Assembly (NCBI RefSeq): GCF_021735925.1
Contig: NZ_WMEA01000004.1
Location: forward strand, 186,001 to 250,000
Origin: Loktanella sp. M215
GTDB taxonomy: Bacteria; Pseudomonadota; Alphaproteobacteria; Rhodobacterales; Rhodobacteraceae
Direction of reading: 5' to 3'
Length of the DNA: 64,000 bases
Below, in pieces: positions 51,218 to 60,852 of this stretch. The position numbers and the translations under genes were made by a program. Within the stretch, counting starts at the first letter, position 1, and each line of letters begins with the position of its first letter. The notes beneath the pieces are model-generated. The model was not told the DNA's origin. It was given only the letters and a program-made list of their open reading frames with translations, and did not search any database.

Positions 51218-51532
51218 ACCGGTTGAAATGTCTTGCCCCACATTCTGACGGAACAGGACGGCTGTCGTCAAAAACAAATGCAAGCCTACGCTCACTGCCC
51301 AAGACCGCGACAATCGACCGCAAATCGACGAGGTCAGACAGCACGACAGTTCGACAGTATATTCTTTGAATCATTAACCCTGAGACGTTCTGGCGCAAAA
51401 GGCTCCACGCCGTTGCGTTAATTAGTGTCGCAAAAATCGGCGCACATCAAAGCAGTTAAATCACGCTGGAACCCGGGTCATCCATATTGGTAATGAAATC
51501 GATACTTCAAACAGCATAGAAGGACCGTTGAT

Positions 51533-51730
51533 ATGGATGCCACCAGACAACAAGAAATCGAGGAACGGGCTTACGCTTTGTGGGAAGCCGCTGGCCGCCC
51601 GGAGGGCGACGCGGATCGATTTTGGCATGAAGCCCAGATGGAGTCAGATGGTGCCACGACGGCCGCTGGGACGGAGCCTGAAGCACAGGATCCGCCGGCT
51701 GCGGCTAAACCTGGCAAAAAAACTAAGTAG
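51533..51730 (+). CDS. DUF2934 domain protein
   Basis: A 65-residue protein. QEIEERAYALWEAAGRPEGDADRFWHEA is the DUF2934 signature, followed by an Ala/Pro/Lys tail. Function unknown; the family is common among alphaproteobacterial stress genes. A degenerate promoter-like GGAAC-N17-GTA lies at 51468. Confidence 0.8.
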   Translation: MDATRQQEIEERAYALWEAAGRPEGDADRFWHEAQMESDGATTAAGTEPEAQDPPAAAKPGKKTK

Positions 51731-51865
51731 CTCTGCACCGTGACTGGCTGCCGCAGCTTTACGTTAAACTGAGGTCAACACACTTACAACGCCGTCTGGT
51801 CGTAGCCGAGAGGACTATGTGCGGATCGATCGTAATTGTTTTATAAGGACAGGGAGGGGCGTCGG

Positions 51866-52327
51866 ATGCCTGATATAAGGAAAGATAGTCGATTATCGGC
51901 CACTGAACGCCAAGCCGTACAAGGCGTTGTTGATCGTGCGCTGAGCGCCTCGCATGACCAGAACCGAACCGGGATCGCCGCGGCCATCGTCTGTCAGGAC
52001 TGGATCTTAAACGCCTGCAACGATCCGACCCTCCATGGGGAAATGGTCGTCATTTCAGCCATCACGCAGCGCCTCGTTCGCGAGGAACTGTCGGATTGCA
52101 CATTGGTCTCGTCGCTCCAGCCCTGCGAGATGTGCCTGTCGGCCATGCGCTTCGCGGGCATCAAGCGGGTCATCTTTTGCGCCCAACAAGAGAATGTCGC
52201 GGCAAAATACTTTGTTTTCCCCCAGCTCAGCATTGTCGATTTCGCCAAGGCTGGGGAGCCCTTCGAATATGTTGGAGGCGTTATGGAGGATGCGGTCATC
52301 CACCTCTATGAGACTGGCGCAGAATAG
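51866..52327 (+). CDS. Nucleoside/cytidine deaminase-family protein (copy B)
   Basis: About 153 residues; GGGAGGGG precedes the ATG at 51866. It shares long stretches with copy A at 31399 (TERQAVQGVVDRAL, RTGIAAAIVC, SSLQPCEMCLSAMRFAGIKRVI). The Zn site is HGE (TLHGEMVV) rather than HAE; Zn and catalytic residues His, Glu and the PCEMC pair are all kept. Substrate unknown. Confidence 0.85.
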   Translation: MPDIRKDSRLSATERQAVQGVVDRALSASHDQNRTGIAAAIVCQDWILNACNDPTLHGEMVVISAITQRLVREELSDCTLVSSLQPCEMCLSAMRFAGIKRVIFCAQQENVAAKYFVFPQLSIVDFAKAGEPFEYVGGVMEDAVIHLYETGAE

Positions 52328-52517
52328 GTCCATCGACATCATGATTTTCCCAAGGTCATTTCGCTTATGAAAATCTCAAATCAATATGGATCGCACCTGA
52401 GGAAGAAACATTCAGGACTCCGTAAAAGACTGTACCAAACGTCATTGCAGGGGTTCAATCGGCTCTTGACGTCTTAACGAGAGTAAACTGGAAGTAAGGA
52501 AAGATTGGAATTAATAC

Positions 52518-53000
52518 GTGGATATCGCAAATAACATCCGACAGATTAACAATCATCAACGGCGCCTGTTTGATGCGTTAGAAGAAATAGATATTACTGA
52601 AATTTCAACGTTAGCAGCGGTCTGGCGCGGTCTGATGTTTTATTTGAGCGTAAATATGGATGCCAAGGAGAGGATATTCTACCCTCATTTGGCACGTGTA
52701 GGGTTGGGTGCGACAGGTGCTGGAAATGCTGAAGCGGAAGCAATCACTGCACTTCAAGCCCACGATCGGATTCGGTCGAAAATAGCTGATTTAGATAGGT
52801 TAGAAATTGGTTACCCTGAATGGTTTGTAGCACTGCAAGAATTGCGTAATTTGAATAGTGACCATATTGCACTGGAGGAAAGTCAGAACCTTGCAGACTT
52901 TCGTCGTCGTGCCACTCTCAACTTGAGACATGAGCTTGCCATCGAATTCCTTGCCTTTCAGTGTGATCGCCTCATTTCAGGTAAAAGTGAAATAAACTAA
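52518..53000 (+). CDS. Hemerythrin-like (HHE) protein
   Basis: A 160-residue helical protein starting at GTG. Residues of an HHE-type site: NNHQRRLFDALEEID, KERIFYPHLA, LQAHDRIRSKIADLD, NSDHIALEE. It may bind iron and oxygen or nitric oxide. The gene is clearly more AT-rich than its neighbours (many AAT, ATT, TTA codons), which suggests recent acquisition. Single gene. Confidence 0.7.
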   Translation: MDIANNIRQINNHQRRLFDALEEIDITEISTLAAVWRGLMFYLSVNMDAKERIFYPHLARVGLGATGAGNAEAEAITALQAHDRIRSKIADLDRLEIGYPEWFVALQELRNLNSDHIALEESQNLADFRRRATLNLRHELAIEFLAFQCDRLISGKSEIN

Positions 53001-53166
53001 AATTCCATTTTCCACTTAGTAATACAGCGTTGCGTCAGTACGCCGCCATTGTTACGCGATCAGTCGTCCTTCCAGCCAGTCGCGTGTTGCTTTCATTGTC
53101 TGATCCGGCACTTTCGGGGCTTATTGACGGCGTAATGCCCACTCCCGACTGCATAAAGACAGCCTA

Positions 53167-54530
53167 TTACGCCGTCTGTGCGAGCCTCGACATCGTCGCG
53201 AGGTACGTTTCCGTCCAGTGACCGATGTCGTCGTGCCGCACCGTTTCGACCAGTTCTTGATGACGTTCGCGGCGTTCCTCCAGAGGCATGGCCAAAGCGG
53301 TGCGCAGGGCTTGGGCCATTTCATCGATATCGTAGGGGTTTACAATCAGGGCCGAGGTCATGGCCTCTGCAGCGCCCGCGAACTGCGAGAGGATCAGGAC
53401 GCCTGGATTGTAGGGAGACTGTGCTGCCACGTATTCCTTTGCAACGAGATTCATGCCGTCGCAGAACGGCGTGACAAAGCCGACGTCCGCCGCCCGGTAA
53501 AGCGAGGCCAGCGTGTCGCGCGGGATCGCACGGTGGATGTAACGGATCGGTGTCCAGTTCAGATCGGAATACAGACCGTTGACCTGACCGGAGATGCGTT
53601 CCAATTCATTTCGGATGTTCTGATAGGCCGTGACCTCTTCACGGGTGGGCGGTGCAATTTGCAACAAAGACGCACGCGGATCGCTTTCTTCGCATATCTC
53701 CAGATAAGCACCGAAGGCTCTCATCCGGTTGTCCAGCCCCTTGGAATAATCCAGCCGGTCAACGCCCATAACCAGTCGTTCGCCGGTCGCCAGATTTAAT
53801 AGTTTCCGCCCGTCCTGACGGCCCGCCACTTCACCAAAGGATTGGACGTCGATCCCAATGGGAAAACTGCGAATTTCGAAATGACGGTCGCGGTACTGCA
53901 GCGACCCACGCGCAGATGCTCTGCGCCAACAAGGCCGCGATACATTTCCAGTGCGGCCGCCACATCGCGTTGGGTCTGCAGTCCGACAAGGTCAAAACTT
54001 GAGATCCACTCCGGAAAAATGCCGTGTTCTGGCAAGGCCATCAAGTCATGCACAGCCGGAAACGGGATGTGATGAAAGTAGCCAAGGGTTGCTTCCACGC
54101 CTTCGTCGCGCAGGCAGGCGGCCAGAGGCAAAAAGTGATAGTCGTGGATCCAGACCATATCGTCCGGCTGCAGATGTTCGGCCATCATACGTGCCAGACG
54201 GCGGTTGACACCCATGTAGGTTTCGAAGTCGCCGGCGTTCAGGGCCATCAGATCTGCCCGGCGATGACACAGCGGCCACAGGACGGAATTGGCGTATCCT
54301 AAGTAATAGCCATCGTGTTCCTCTTGCGTCAGATCAAAAGTCCGCATGTCGTAGCCGTCACCGGGCACATCGCGAAATTCATCATTCTCTAATTCTGCTA
54401 TCTGCCCTGAAGTACCGTACCAGATGCCACCATCCTCGTTCAAACAATCATGCAGCGCTACGACCAGACCGCCGGAGGGAGGGCCATCAGACGGCACCCG
54501 GTTGGACACTACGATCAGCCGACCCGTCAC
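53167..54530 (-). pseudogene. otsA: otsA with a frameshift (trehalose-6-phosphate synthase)
   Basis: Starts at GTG 54530: RLIVVSNRVPSDGPPSGGLVVAL, then VWIHDYHFLPLAACLRDEG and FHHIPFP, all typical of OtsA. Near 53903-53906 one base is missing; after it the correct frame is SLQYRDRHFEIRSFPIGIDV, GERLVMGVDRLDYSKGL and PFCDGMNLVAKEYVA to 53167. It would convert UDP-glucose and glucose 6-phosphate to trehalose 6-phosphate. No otsB is seen. A sequencing error is possible. Confidence 0.88.
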
Positions 54531-54745
54531 GACGCACCGCCGTCGGCACAGGCCGCCAGCCGGACAGCTCGATAATGGACAGCCGTGCCAGGGCCTTTGG
54601 CTTCCAGCTGCTTGCCTGTCGTCTGACCAACCGCATCCTGTGATTGCCGATGAACGAGGTACACTTCCCCACTGCCGACGAGCGGGTGGCGTGTCAGCGG
54701 GCCATCGTGGCGCATTTCTGCGCCGACCGTATCTAGGATCGACAT
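54527..54745 (-). CDS. 72-aa protein coupled to otsA
   Basis: A strong ribosome site AAGGAGAG precedes the ATG at 54745, and the stop overlaps the otsA start (GTGA at 54527-54530). Soluble, with HPLVGSGEVYLVHRQSQDAV. No family recognised. Coupling suggests a role with OtsA. Confidence 0.6.
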   Translation of the reverse strand: MSILDTVGAEMRHDGPLTRHPLVGSGEVYLVHRQSQDAVGQTTGKQLEAKGPGTAVHYRAVRLAACADGGAS

Positions 54746-54925
54746 CTCGATGCTCTCCTTCCACGATGGCTCTGTTTGCTCAGTTGTGTCTGGCATCGAA
54801 AGACGAGAGACAACATGCTGACGCACAACAGTTTTCCCATTGACGCCAAAATTATATTAAGATTCGAATCCAGCCACATTTTTTTTACGCTTTTTCCAGC
54901 CGACGATTTGGTTTCAAACCGGACG

Positions 54926-55303
54926 TCATAATTGCTCCAACGCAGAGATAAGGCTGATCTTGTTCTTGGATTTAGGCAGAACCGAAAACATCATGTTGCG
55001 GAAGCCGCTATCGAATTCCAACTCGCGGTTGGTATGTAGGATGAAACAGACCCCCTTATTGGCCAGAAAACGGGCAGTGACCTCGGAGCCGCCACGACCC
55101 AGATCACCGTCCAGAATAATGAGGGGATGGTACAAACTGAAATTCAGCCCGTGAAAGGTGGCTAAGGCGCTTTCAGCATCGTGGTAGACACCGTCGACAT
55201 TCAGTTCTAATTCACGCAGGGTGCCTGCCAGCCAGGAGGCGACCTGTAGATCGCTTTCGACCATAATAATCCTGTCGAACCTGATTTCCCCAGCAGCGCT
55301 CAT
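54926..55303 (-). CDS. Receiver-like protein
   Basis: A 125-residue protein with the general layout of a receiver: IIMVESDLQVASWL (acidic pocket reduced to E and D), LIILDGDLG (candidate phospho-Asp), ILHTNRE and LPKSKNKI (Thr and Lys). It is more diverged than the other receivers here and may be a degenerate or special type. It lies between glgB and the otsA pair on the same strand. Confidence 0.65.
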   Translation of the reverse strand: MSAAGEIRFDRIIMVESDLQVASWLAGTLRELELNVDGVYHDAESALATFHGLNFSLYHPLIILDGDLGRGGSEVTARFLANKGVCFILHTNRELEFDSGFRNMMFSVLPKSKNKISLISALEQL

Positions 55304-55375
55304 CTCTGATCCCGCATAAATATGTAATCCACGTCGGCTGCCTGATTATAGCGTGCCGTATTACAATTCTAACAC

Positions 55376-57571
55376 TTACGATGATAAAGAAGTTCCTTTC
55401 AGGAATACGGTCGCCAGAGGCGGAAGTGTCACGCAGATCCGCGCGGGCTGACCGTGCATTTCCTCATCAACGGTAGGCAAAGGAACAGGGTTTCCTGCGC
55501 CGCTTCCGCCGTATCCGGAGGCATCGGTGTTCAGAACCTCCCGCCAAACACCGGACGAGGGCACGCCGGTGTCGTACTGCTCGCGCACGACCGGCGCCAT
55601 GTTGCAGATCGCGATGATCGGTTCAGTACCCTCGTGTCCGAAACGGATGAAACTGAAGACATTGTCGTCCTTGTTGCCGCCGTCGATCCATTGAAAGCCG
55701 GCAGGGTCGCAGTCGCGCTCATGCAGGGAACCTTCGCGGCGATACAGCGCGTTCAGGTCTGCGATCAGGCGGCGCACGCCGTCGTGGGCCGGATCGTCCA
55801 GGAGGTGCCAATCAAGGCTGCGGTCGTGGTTCCACTCCCGCTCTTGCCCGAATTCGCCGCCCATGAAGAGCAGCTTCTTTCCCGGATGCCCCCACATAAA
55901 GCCATAGTAGGCCCGTAGGTTGGCGAACTGCTGCCAGCGGTCGCCAGGCATCTTGCCCAGCATCGAGCCCTTGCCGTGGACGACCTCGTCATGGCTGAGC
56001 GGCAAGACAAAGTTTTCTGAAAACGCATAGACCAGCCCGAATGTCATCTTGTCGTGGTAGTACTTCCGGTTGATCGGATCCTCGGACATATACTGCAGCG
56101 TGTCGTGCATCCAGCCCATGTTCCATTTGAAGGCAAATCCCAGCCCGCCCTCGTTGGCCGGGCGGCTGACACCCGGGAAGGCGGTGCTTTCCTCGGCAAT
56201 CGTCGCGGCCCCCGACGTGACCTGTTCTACTTGTGCATTCGTGCCGCGCAGGAAATCGATGGCATCGAGGTTCTCGCGCCCACCGTAGGCATTGGGGATC
56301 CACTCACCATCGTCGCGGGAATAGTCGAGATAGAGCATTGAAGCTACGGCATCGACCCGCAGCGCGTCGACGTGCAGGTCCTTCAACCAGTAGATCGCTG
56401 ATGAACGCAAGAAATTTGCAACCTCGCGGCGGCCGAAATTATAGATTAGGGTGTTCCAGTCCTTGTGAAACCCCTGGCGCGGGTCGGCATGTTCATAAAG
56501 CGCAGTGCCGTCGAACTGCGCCAGCCCGTGTGCGTCGGACGGAAAATGCGCCGGGACCCAGTCGACGATGACGCCGATGTCGACACCGTGCAGCTTGTCG
56601 ACCATCTGCACGAACTGTTCCGGCGTGCCGAAACGCGAGGTGGGCGCGTACATGCCGATCGGCTGATAGCCCCATGACCCGGTGAACGGATGTTCGGACA
56701 GCGGCAGGAATTCGACGTGGGTAAAGCCCATCTCGGTCACGTAGTCGATCAGCAGATCGCCCATCGTCGCATAGTCGAGAATGGTATCGCCGTCGCCGCG
56801 CCGCCAGCTGCTGGGATGCACCTCGTAGATCGAGACCGGCTTGTCGCGCAGGTCCTTCGGGCGACCGGCCATCCAGCCATCGTCCGTCCAGGTGTGGCGG
56901 ACCCGGCCTTCGACGATGGACGCCGTGCCCGGCGACTGTTCGGCGTGGAACCCGACGGGATCGGATTTTAGCGGTTGCAGCTGACCGTAAACGCCAAGGA
57001 TTTCGTACTTGTAGGTATCGCCGCGAGCGACTTCGGGAATGAACAACTCCCACACGCCGGAGGCACCGCGCCGCCGCATCGGGTGCCGCCGTCCGTCCCA
57101 GGCATTGAACGTGCCGACCACGCTGACACGCCGGGCATTCGGCGCCCAGACGGCAAAGGTCGTCCCCGCGACCCCTTCGTGCTGGACCGGATGCGCACCC
57201 AGCTTTGTGTAGAGCTCTTCGTGACGCCCTTCGCCCAGCAGGTATTCGTCCAGCTCTCCCAATACAGGGCCGAACCGGTAGGGGTCGTCACGGATCCAAG
57301 AGTGGTCGCCCGCTTGCATCCGCAGGCGGTAATCGAACCGCTTCTTCTTCCCGGGGATGACGGAGGAGAAGAACCCCTCCGCGTGGACCTTCTGCAACTG
57401 TGCGACATCGCGCCCCTTGGCGTCCGTCACCCAGACCTCGCCTGCGTCAGGGGCGAAGACGTTGACGGTCACGGTCTTGTCCGTCTCGGACATGCCGAGG
57501 AAGCTGAAGGGGTCGCCGTGGCGGCCCCGCAAAATGGATTCCATCTGGTCGTCGAAAGATGTGGCGATCAT
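55376..57571 (-). CDS. glgB: 1,4-alpha-glucan branching enzyme GlgB
   Basis: A 731-residue protein from the ATG at 57571, overlapping the treS stop. N-terminal CBM48-type region (about 120-210), GH13 barrel: [12 protein letters not shown], nucleophile D407 in [17 protein letters not shown], acid/base E460 in [27 protein letters not shown]. It makes alpha-1,6 branches in glycogen. Last gene of the glgE-treS-glgB operon. Confidence 0.95.
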   Translation of the reverse strand: MIATSFDDQMESILRGRHGDPFSFLGMSETDKTVTVNVFAPDAGEVWVTDAKGRDVAQLQKVHAEGFFSSVIPGKKKRFDYRLRMQAGDHSWIRDDPYRFGPVLGELDEYLLGEGRHEELYTKLGAHPVQHEGVAGTTFAVWAPNARRVSVVGTFNAWDGRRHPMRRRGASGVWELFIPEVARGDTYKYEILGVYGQLQPLKSDPVGFHAEQSPGTASIVEGRVRHTWTDDGWMAGRPKDLRDKPVSIYEVHPSSWRRGDGDTILDYATMGDLLIDYVTEMGFTHVEFLPLSEHPFTGSWGYQPIGMYAPTSRFGTPEQFVQMVDKLHGVDIGVIVDWVPAHFPSDAHGLAQFDGTALYEHADPRQGFHKDWNTLIYNFGRREVANFLRSSAIYWLKDLHVDALRVDAVASMLYLDYSRDDGEWIPNAYGGRENLDAIDFLRGTNAQVEQVTSGAATIAEESTAFPGVSRPANEGGLGFAFKWNMGWMHDTLQYMSEDPINRKYYHDKMTFGLVYAFSENFVLPLSHDEVVHGKGSMLGKMPGDRWQQFANLRAYYGFMWGHPGKKLLFMGGEFGQEREWNHDRSLDWHLLDDPAHDGVRRLIADLNALYRREGSLHERDCDPAGFQWIDGGNKDDNVFSFIRFGHEGTEPIIAICNMAPVVREQYDTGVPSSGVWREVLNTDASGYGGSGAGNPVPLPTVDEEMHGQPARICVTLPPLATVFLKGTSLSS

Positions 57572-60500
57572 GCCGCGTCCTTTCCGTTCAGGATGTCGAG
57601 GAGGCCATGCAGAGGCGTTTCGATCCACGCAGGCCGCATAGCACGTTCGTATCCCACTTCATAAGCCGCCTTGCGGATCAGGAAGAGGTCGAGCAATGCG
57701 CGTTCCACGTCACTGGTGCCAGGATGTATGGGGCTGTCGCCCATGGTGTTGCGATAAGCGCTGAGGAACGCGGCAGAGGTCGCGTCGCGCCAGCCGATGA
57801 TCTGGTCACGCACCCATTCCCGGTTTGATCCCGCATCGACGCGCCGGTGCAGCACGTCCCACGTCGCATAGTCGAAGGACCGCAACATGCCCGCCACGTC
57901 GCGCAGGGGAGAGGTCTTGACGCGACGCTCGTGCAGAGGACGGGTCGGTTCACCCTCAAAGTCGATCAGGATGACATCGTTCTGCGACACGAGCACCTGT
58001 CCCAAGTGATAGTCGCCATGGATGCGGATGCGCGCGCCAGAGGGGTCCATGCCCCGCAACGCGGCAAAGCGACCGGCGATATCGTCTCGGCGGGACAGCA
58101 AATCATCCGCCAGTGTCTGTGCGTCGCCGGTCAGGGTGGTGGCGCTCAGGTTGTTCATCAGCGTCGCGACCTCGGCCTCGGTCTCGTCGACCAGCGCCGC
58201 GATGTCGTCGCGCGTCAGCGGCTCGCTCGAAAATTCGCCGGACCCGCTGCCGAGGGCGAGGTGCAGTTCAGCAGTCCGCTTGCCCAGCACGGTGCCAAGA
58301 TCAAGTGTTCCGCCCATGAGGGTGCCTTCCTGCTCCTCGACCGGCTGAACCTCTCTCGCCTGCAAATCACGGTCGAGGGCTGCGGTGATAAAGGCCCAGG
58401 CGTCACCTTGATTGCGCACGAACTCCAGTGCCGCCGCCAGCGTCGTGACGGCACCGTCGGCATCGGTGAGGTCCACGGTCCCCAGCAGCGCAGGGGCGTT
58501 CTTGAAGTCGGTCTCATCCGTTAGGAAGCGGGCGATCTCGATATCCGGCTGCACACCGCTGCGCAGTCGGCGATAGAGCTTCAGGACGATCTGGTCGCCG
58601 AAGGCGATGGAGGCGTTGGATTGCTCCCCCGGTAGCAGGCGTACGTCCGTGTCGGTGTCCACCTCGTCCAGCCGGTCCGACCGGGTAAACCTTAAGGTGG
58701 CATCGCCCTGAGTCATGTCCTGACCGCTGCGCATCGCGTCCAGCATGGCGATGCTCATCTCCTCGTCAACCGCTCCGTCCATCAGGGCGCCGACACGATT
58801 AGTGCGCCGCAGCTTGGCCAGCGTGTTTGGCAGGCGCGGGCCGAGGGTCAGCGCCTCTTCGCGCCAGACGGCAGAGAGGGGGAGGAAATAGGACTGCATG
58901 TCGCCTCCGATCTCTACGTCGGCGATGGACAGCAAATGTTTGCCGTCCGACAGCTCGCCCAGTTGGCGCAGGGTCACGGCACCGGTCCGCTCGCCTTTGC
59001 CGGCGAACCAGCGTTGCAGGGACAGGTACTGCGGCAGGGTGGACTTGACAAAGTCGCGCCCTTCGCGCCCATCCAGCGCCGTGGACAGCCGCCCGTCGCG
59101 GGTCGTCAGGGTCAGGAAGTCGGGCAGCGTGCCTGCGACCGGCGCGTGCCAGGACGGCGCCTGATCGCTGTCGGCGAGTTCGAACCAGTAAAAACCGTAG
59201 GCCGGCAGCGTCAGCAGATAGGGCAGGTCGCCGATCGGCGGAAAGGCGGACTGACCCGACAGCTCCACGGGGACCCGACCGGCAAAGGCGGACAGATCCA
59301 GTTCGGCCGCCTGCGCGGACCGCGACAGGTTCGCGACGCAAAGCATCGCGACGGATCCTTCCTCGCCCAGCGTGCCGGTGCGGCGGATATAGGCCAGGAT
59401 CTTGCGGTTCTGCGGATAGAGGATGTCGATCTCGCCCCGCCCAAAGGTGGAGTGCTTCAGCCGAACCGCCAGCATCCGCTTGATCCAGTGCAGGTAGGAC
59501 GATGGCGAGGCTTGCTGAGCCTCGACGTTGATCGCTTGGTAGCCGTAGGTCTCGTCTTGAATTGTCGGGAGATAGAGCCGCTGTGGGCTAGCGCGACTGA
59601 AGCCGGCGTTGCGATCGGCAGACCACTGCATCGGCGTGCGCACACCGTCGCGGTCGCCGAGGTAGTAGTTGTCGCCCATCCCGATCTCGTCGCCGTAATA
59701 CAGCACTGGTGTGCCTGGCATCGACATCAGCAGCGAGTTCAGCAATTCGATCTTGCGCCGGTCGTTCTGCATCAGGGGCGCCAGACGACGGCGGATCCCC
59801 ATGTTGATCCGCGCGCGCTTGTCGGCGGCGTAGGTGTCCCACAGGTAGTCCCGCTCGCGGTCGGTGACCATTTCCAGCGTCAGCTCATCATGGTTACGCA
59901 GGAAGATCGCCCACTGGCAGTTCTCGGGAATTTCCGGCGTCTGCCGAATGATGTCGGTGATCGCGTGACGGTCTTCCTGTGCTACGGCCATGTACATGCG
60001 CGGCATCAGGGGAAAGTGGAACCCCATGTGACATTCGTCGTCGTCGCCAAAATAGGGGCGGGTGTCCTCGGGCCACTGGTTCGCCTCGGCCAGCAGCATC
60101 CGGTTTTCGTAATGCTGATCGAGGTCAGCGCGAATGGCCTTAAGAATGTCGTGAGTCTCGGGCAGGTTCTCATTGTTGGTGCCGTCGCGTTCCACCAGAT
60201 AGGGGATCGCGTCAAGCCGCAGCCCATCGACGCCCTTGTCCAGCCAGAAGTGCATGACGTCCAGCACCGCCTCCAGAACCTTGGGGTTGTCGAAGTTCAG
60301 GTCGGGCTGGTGGTCGAAGAAGCGGTGCCAGTAGAACTGTTCCGCCACCGGATCCCAAGACCAGTTGCTGTCGTGGGTGTCATTGAAGATGACGCGAGTC
60401 TTGTCCATCCACTGCGTCGGATCGTCGGTCCAGACGTAGAAATCCCGCTCGGGACTGCCTTTAGGCGCGCGGCGGGCACGCTGGAACCAGTCGTGCTGGT

Positions 60501-60852
60501 CGCTGGTGTGGTTGATAACAAGTTCGGTTACGACTTTCAGCCCGCGGCGGTGCGCCTCGTCCACGAAGGCCTGAAAATCGTCCATTGTGCCGTATTGCGG
60601 GTTTACTTCTTTGAATTCCGCAATGTCATAGCCGTCATCGCGCAGGGGCGACGGATAGAACGGCAGGATCCAGATCGTGTTGACCCCAAGCTCCTGCACG
60701 TAGTCAAGCCGCTGCATCAGGCCAGCGAAATCGCCGATACCGTCCCCATTGCTGTCCTGAAACGCTTTGACGTGCAATTGGTAGATGATCGCGTCCTTGT
60801 ACCAGTCGAAAACGGTAGCGTCGGCGGCGGGCATATCGGTCTTGGTAGTCAT
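57568..60852 (-). CDS. treS: Trehalose synthase fused to maltokinase
   Basis: A 1094-residue fusion. Residues 1-560: GH13 trehalose synthase with D214 ([16 protein letters not shown]), E256 ([13 protein letters not shown]) and D322 (FLRNHDELT). Residues about 620-1090: maltokinase with kinase-like motifs [13 protein letters not shown] and [14 protein letters not shown]. TreS interconverts maltose and trehalose; the kinase makes maltose 1-phosphate, the donor for GlgE. The start overlaps the glgE stop (TGATG). Confidence 0.93.
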   Translation of the reverse strand: MTTKTDMPAADATVFDWYKDAIIYQLHVKAFQDSNGDGIGDFAGLMQRLDYVQELGVNTIWILPFYPSPLRDDGYDIAEFKEVNPQYGTMDDFQAFVDEAHRRGLKVVTELVINHTSDQHDWFQRARRAPKGSPERDFYVWTDDPTQWMDKTRVIFNDTHDSNWSWDPVAEQFYWHRFFDHQPDLNFDNPKVLEAVLDVMHFWLDKGVDGLRLDAIPYLVERDGTNNENLPETHDILKAIRADLDQHYENRMLLAEANQWPEDTRPYFGDDDECHMGFHFPLMPRMYMAVAQEDRHAITDIIRQTPEIPENCQWAIFLRNHDELTLEMVTDRERDYLWDTYAADKRARINMGIRRRLAPLMQNDRRKIELLNSLLMSMPGTPVLYYGDEIGMGDNYYLGDRDGVRTPMQWSADRNAGFSRASPQRLYLPTIQDETYGYQAINVEAQQASPSSYLHWIKRMLAVRLKHSTFGRGEIDILYPQNRKILAYIRRTGTLGEEGSVAMLCVANLSRSAQAAELDLSAFAGRVPVELSGQSAFPPIGDLPYLLTLPAYGFYWFELADSDQAPSWHAPVAGTLPDFLTLTTRDGRLSTALDGREGRDFVKSTLPQYLSLQRWFAGKGERTGAVTLRQLGELSDGKHLLSIADVEIGGDMQSYFLPLSAVWREEALTLGPRLPNTLAKLRRTNRVGALMDGAVDEEMSIAMLDAMRSGQDMTQGDATLRFTRSDRLDEVDTDTDVRLLPGEQSNASIAFGDQIVLKLYRRLRSGVQPDIEIARFLTDETDFKNAPALLGTVDLTDADGAVTTLAAALEFVRNQGDAWAFITAALDRDLQAREVQPVEEQEGTLMGGTLDLGTVLGKRTAELHLALGSGSGEFSSEPLTRDDIAALVDETEAEVATLMNNLSATTLTGDAQTLADDLLSRRDDIAGRFAALRGMDPSGARIRIHGDYHLGQVLVSQNDVILIDFEGEPTRPLHERRVKTSPLRDVAGMLRSFDYATWDVLHRRVDAGSNREWVRDQIIGWRDATSAAFLSAYRNTMGDSPIHPGTSDVERALLDLFLIRKAAYEVGYERAMRPAWIETPLHGLLDILNGKDAA

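Noticed and set aside
51468..51492. EcfG-like site before the DUF2934 gene
   Set aside because: GGAAC-N17-GTA; the last base of the -10 does not match, so not listed as a promoter.
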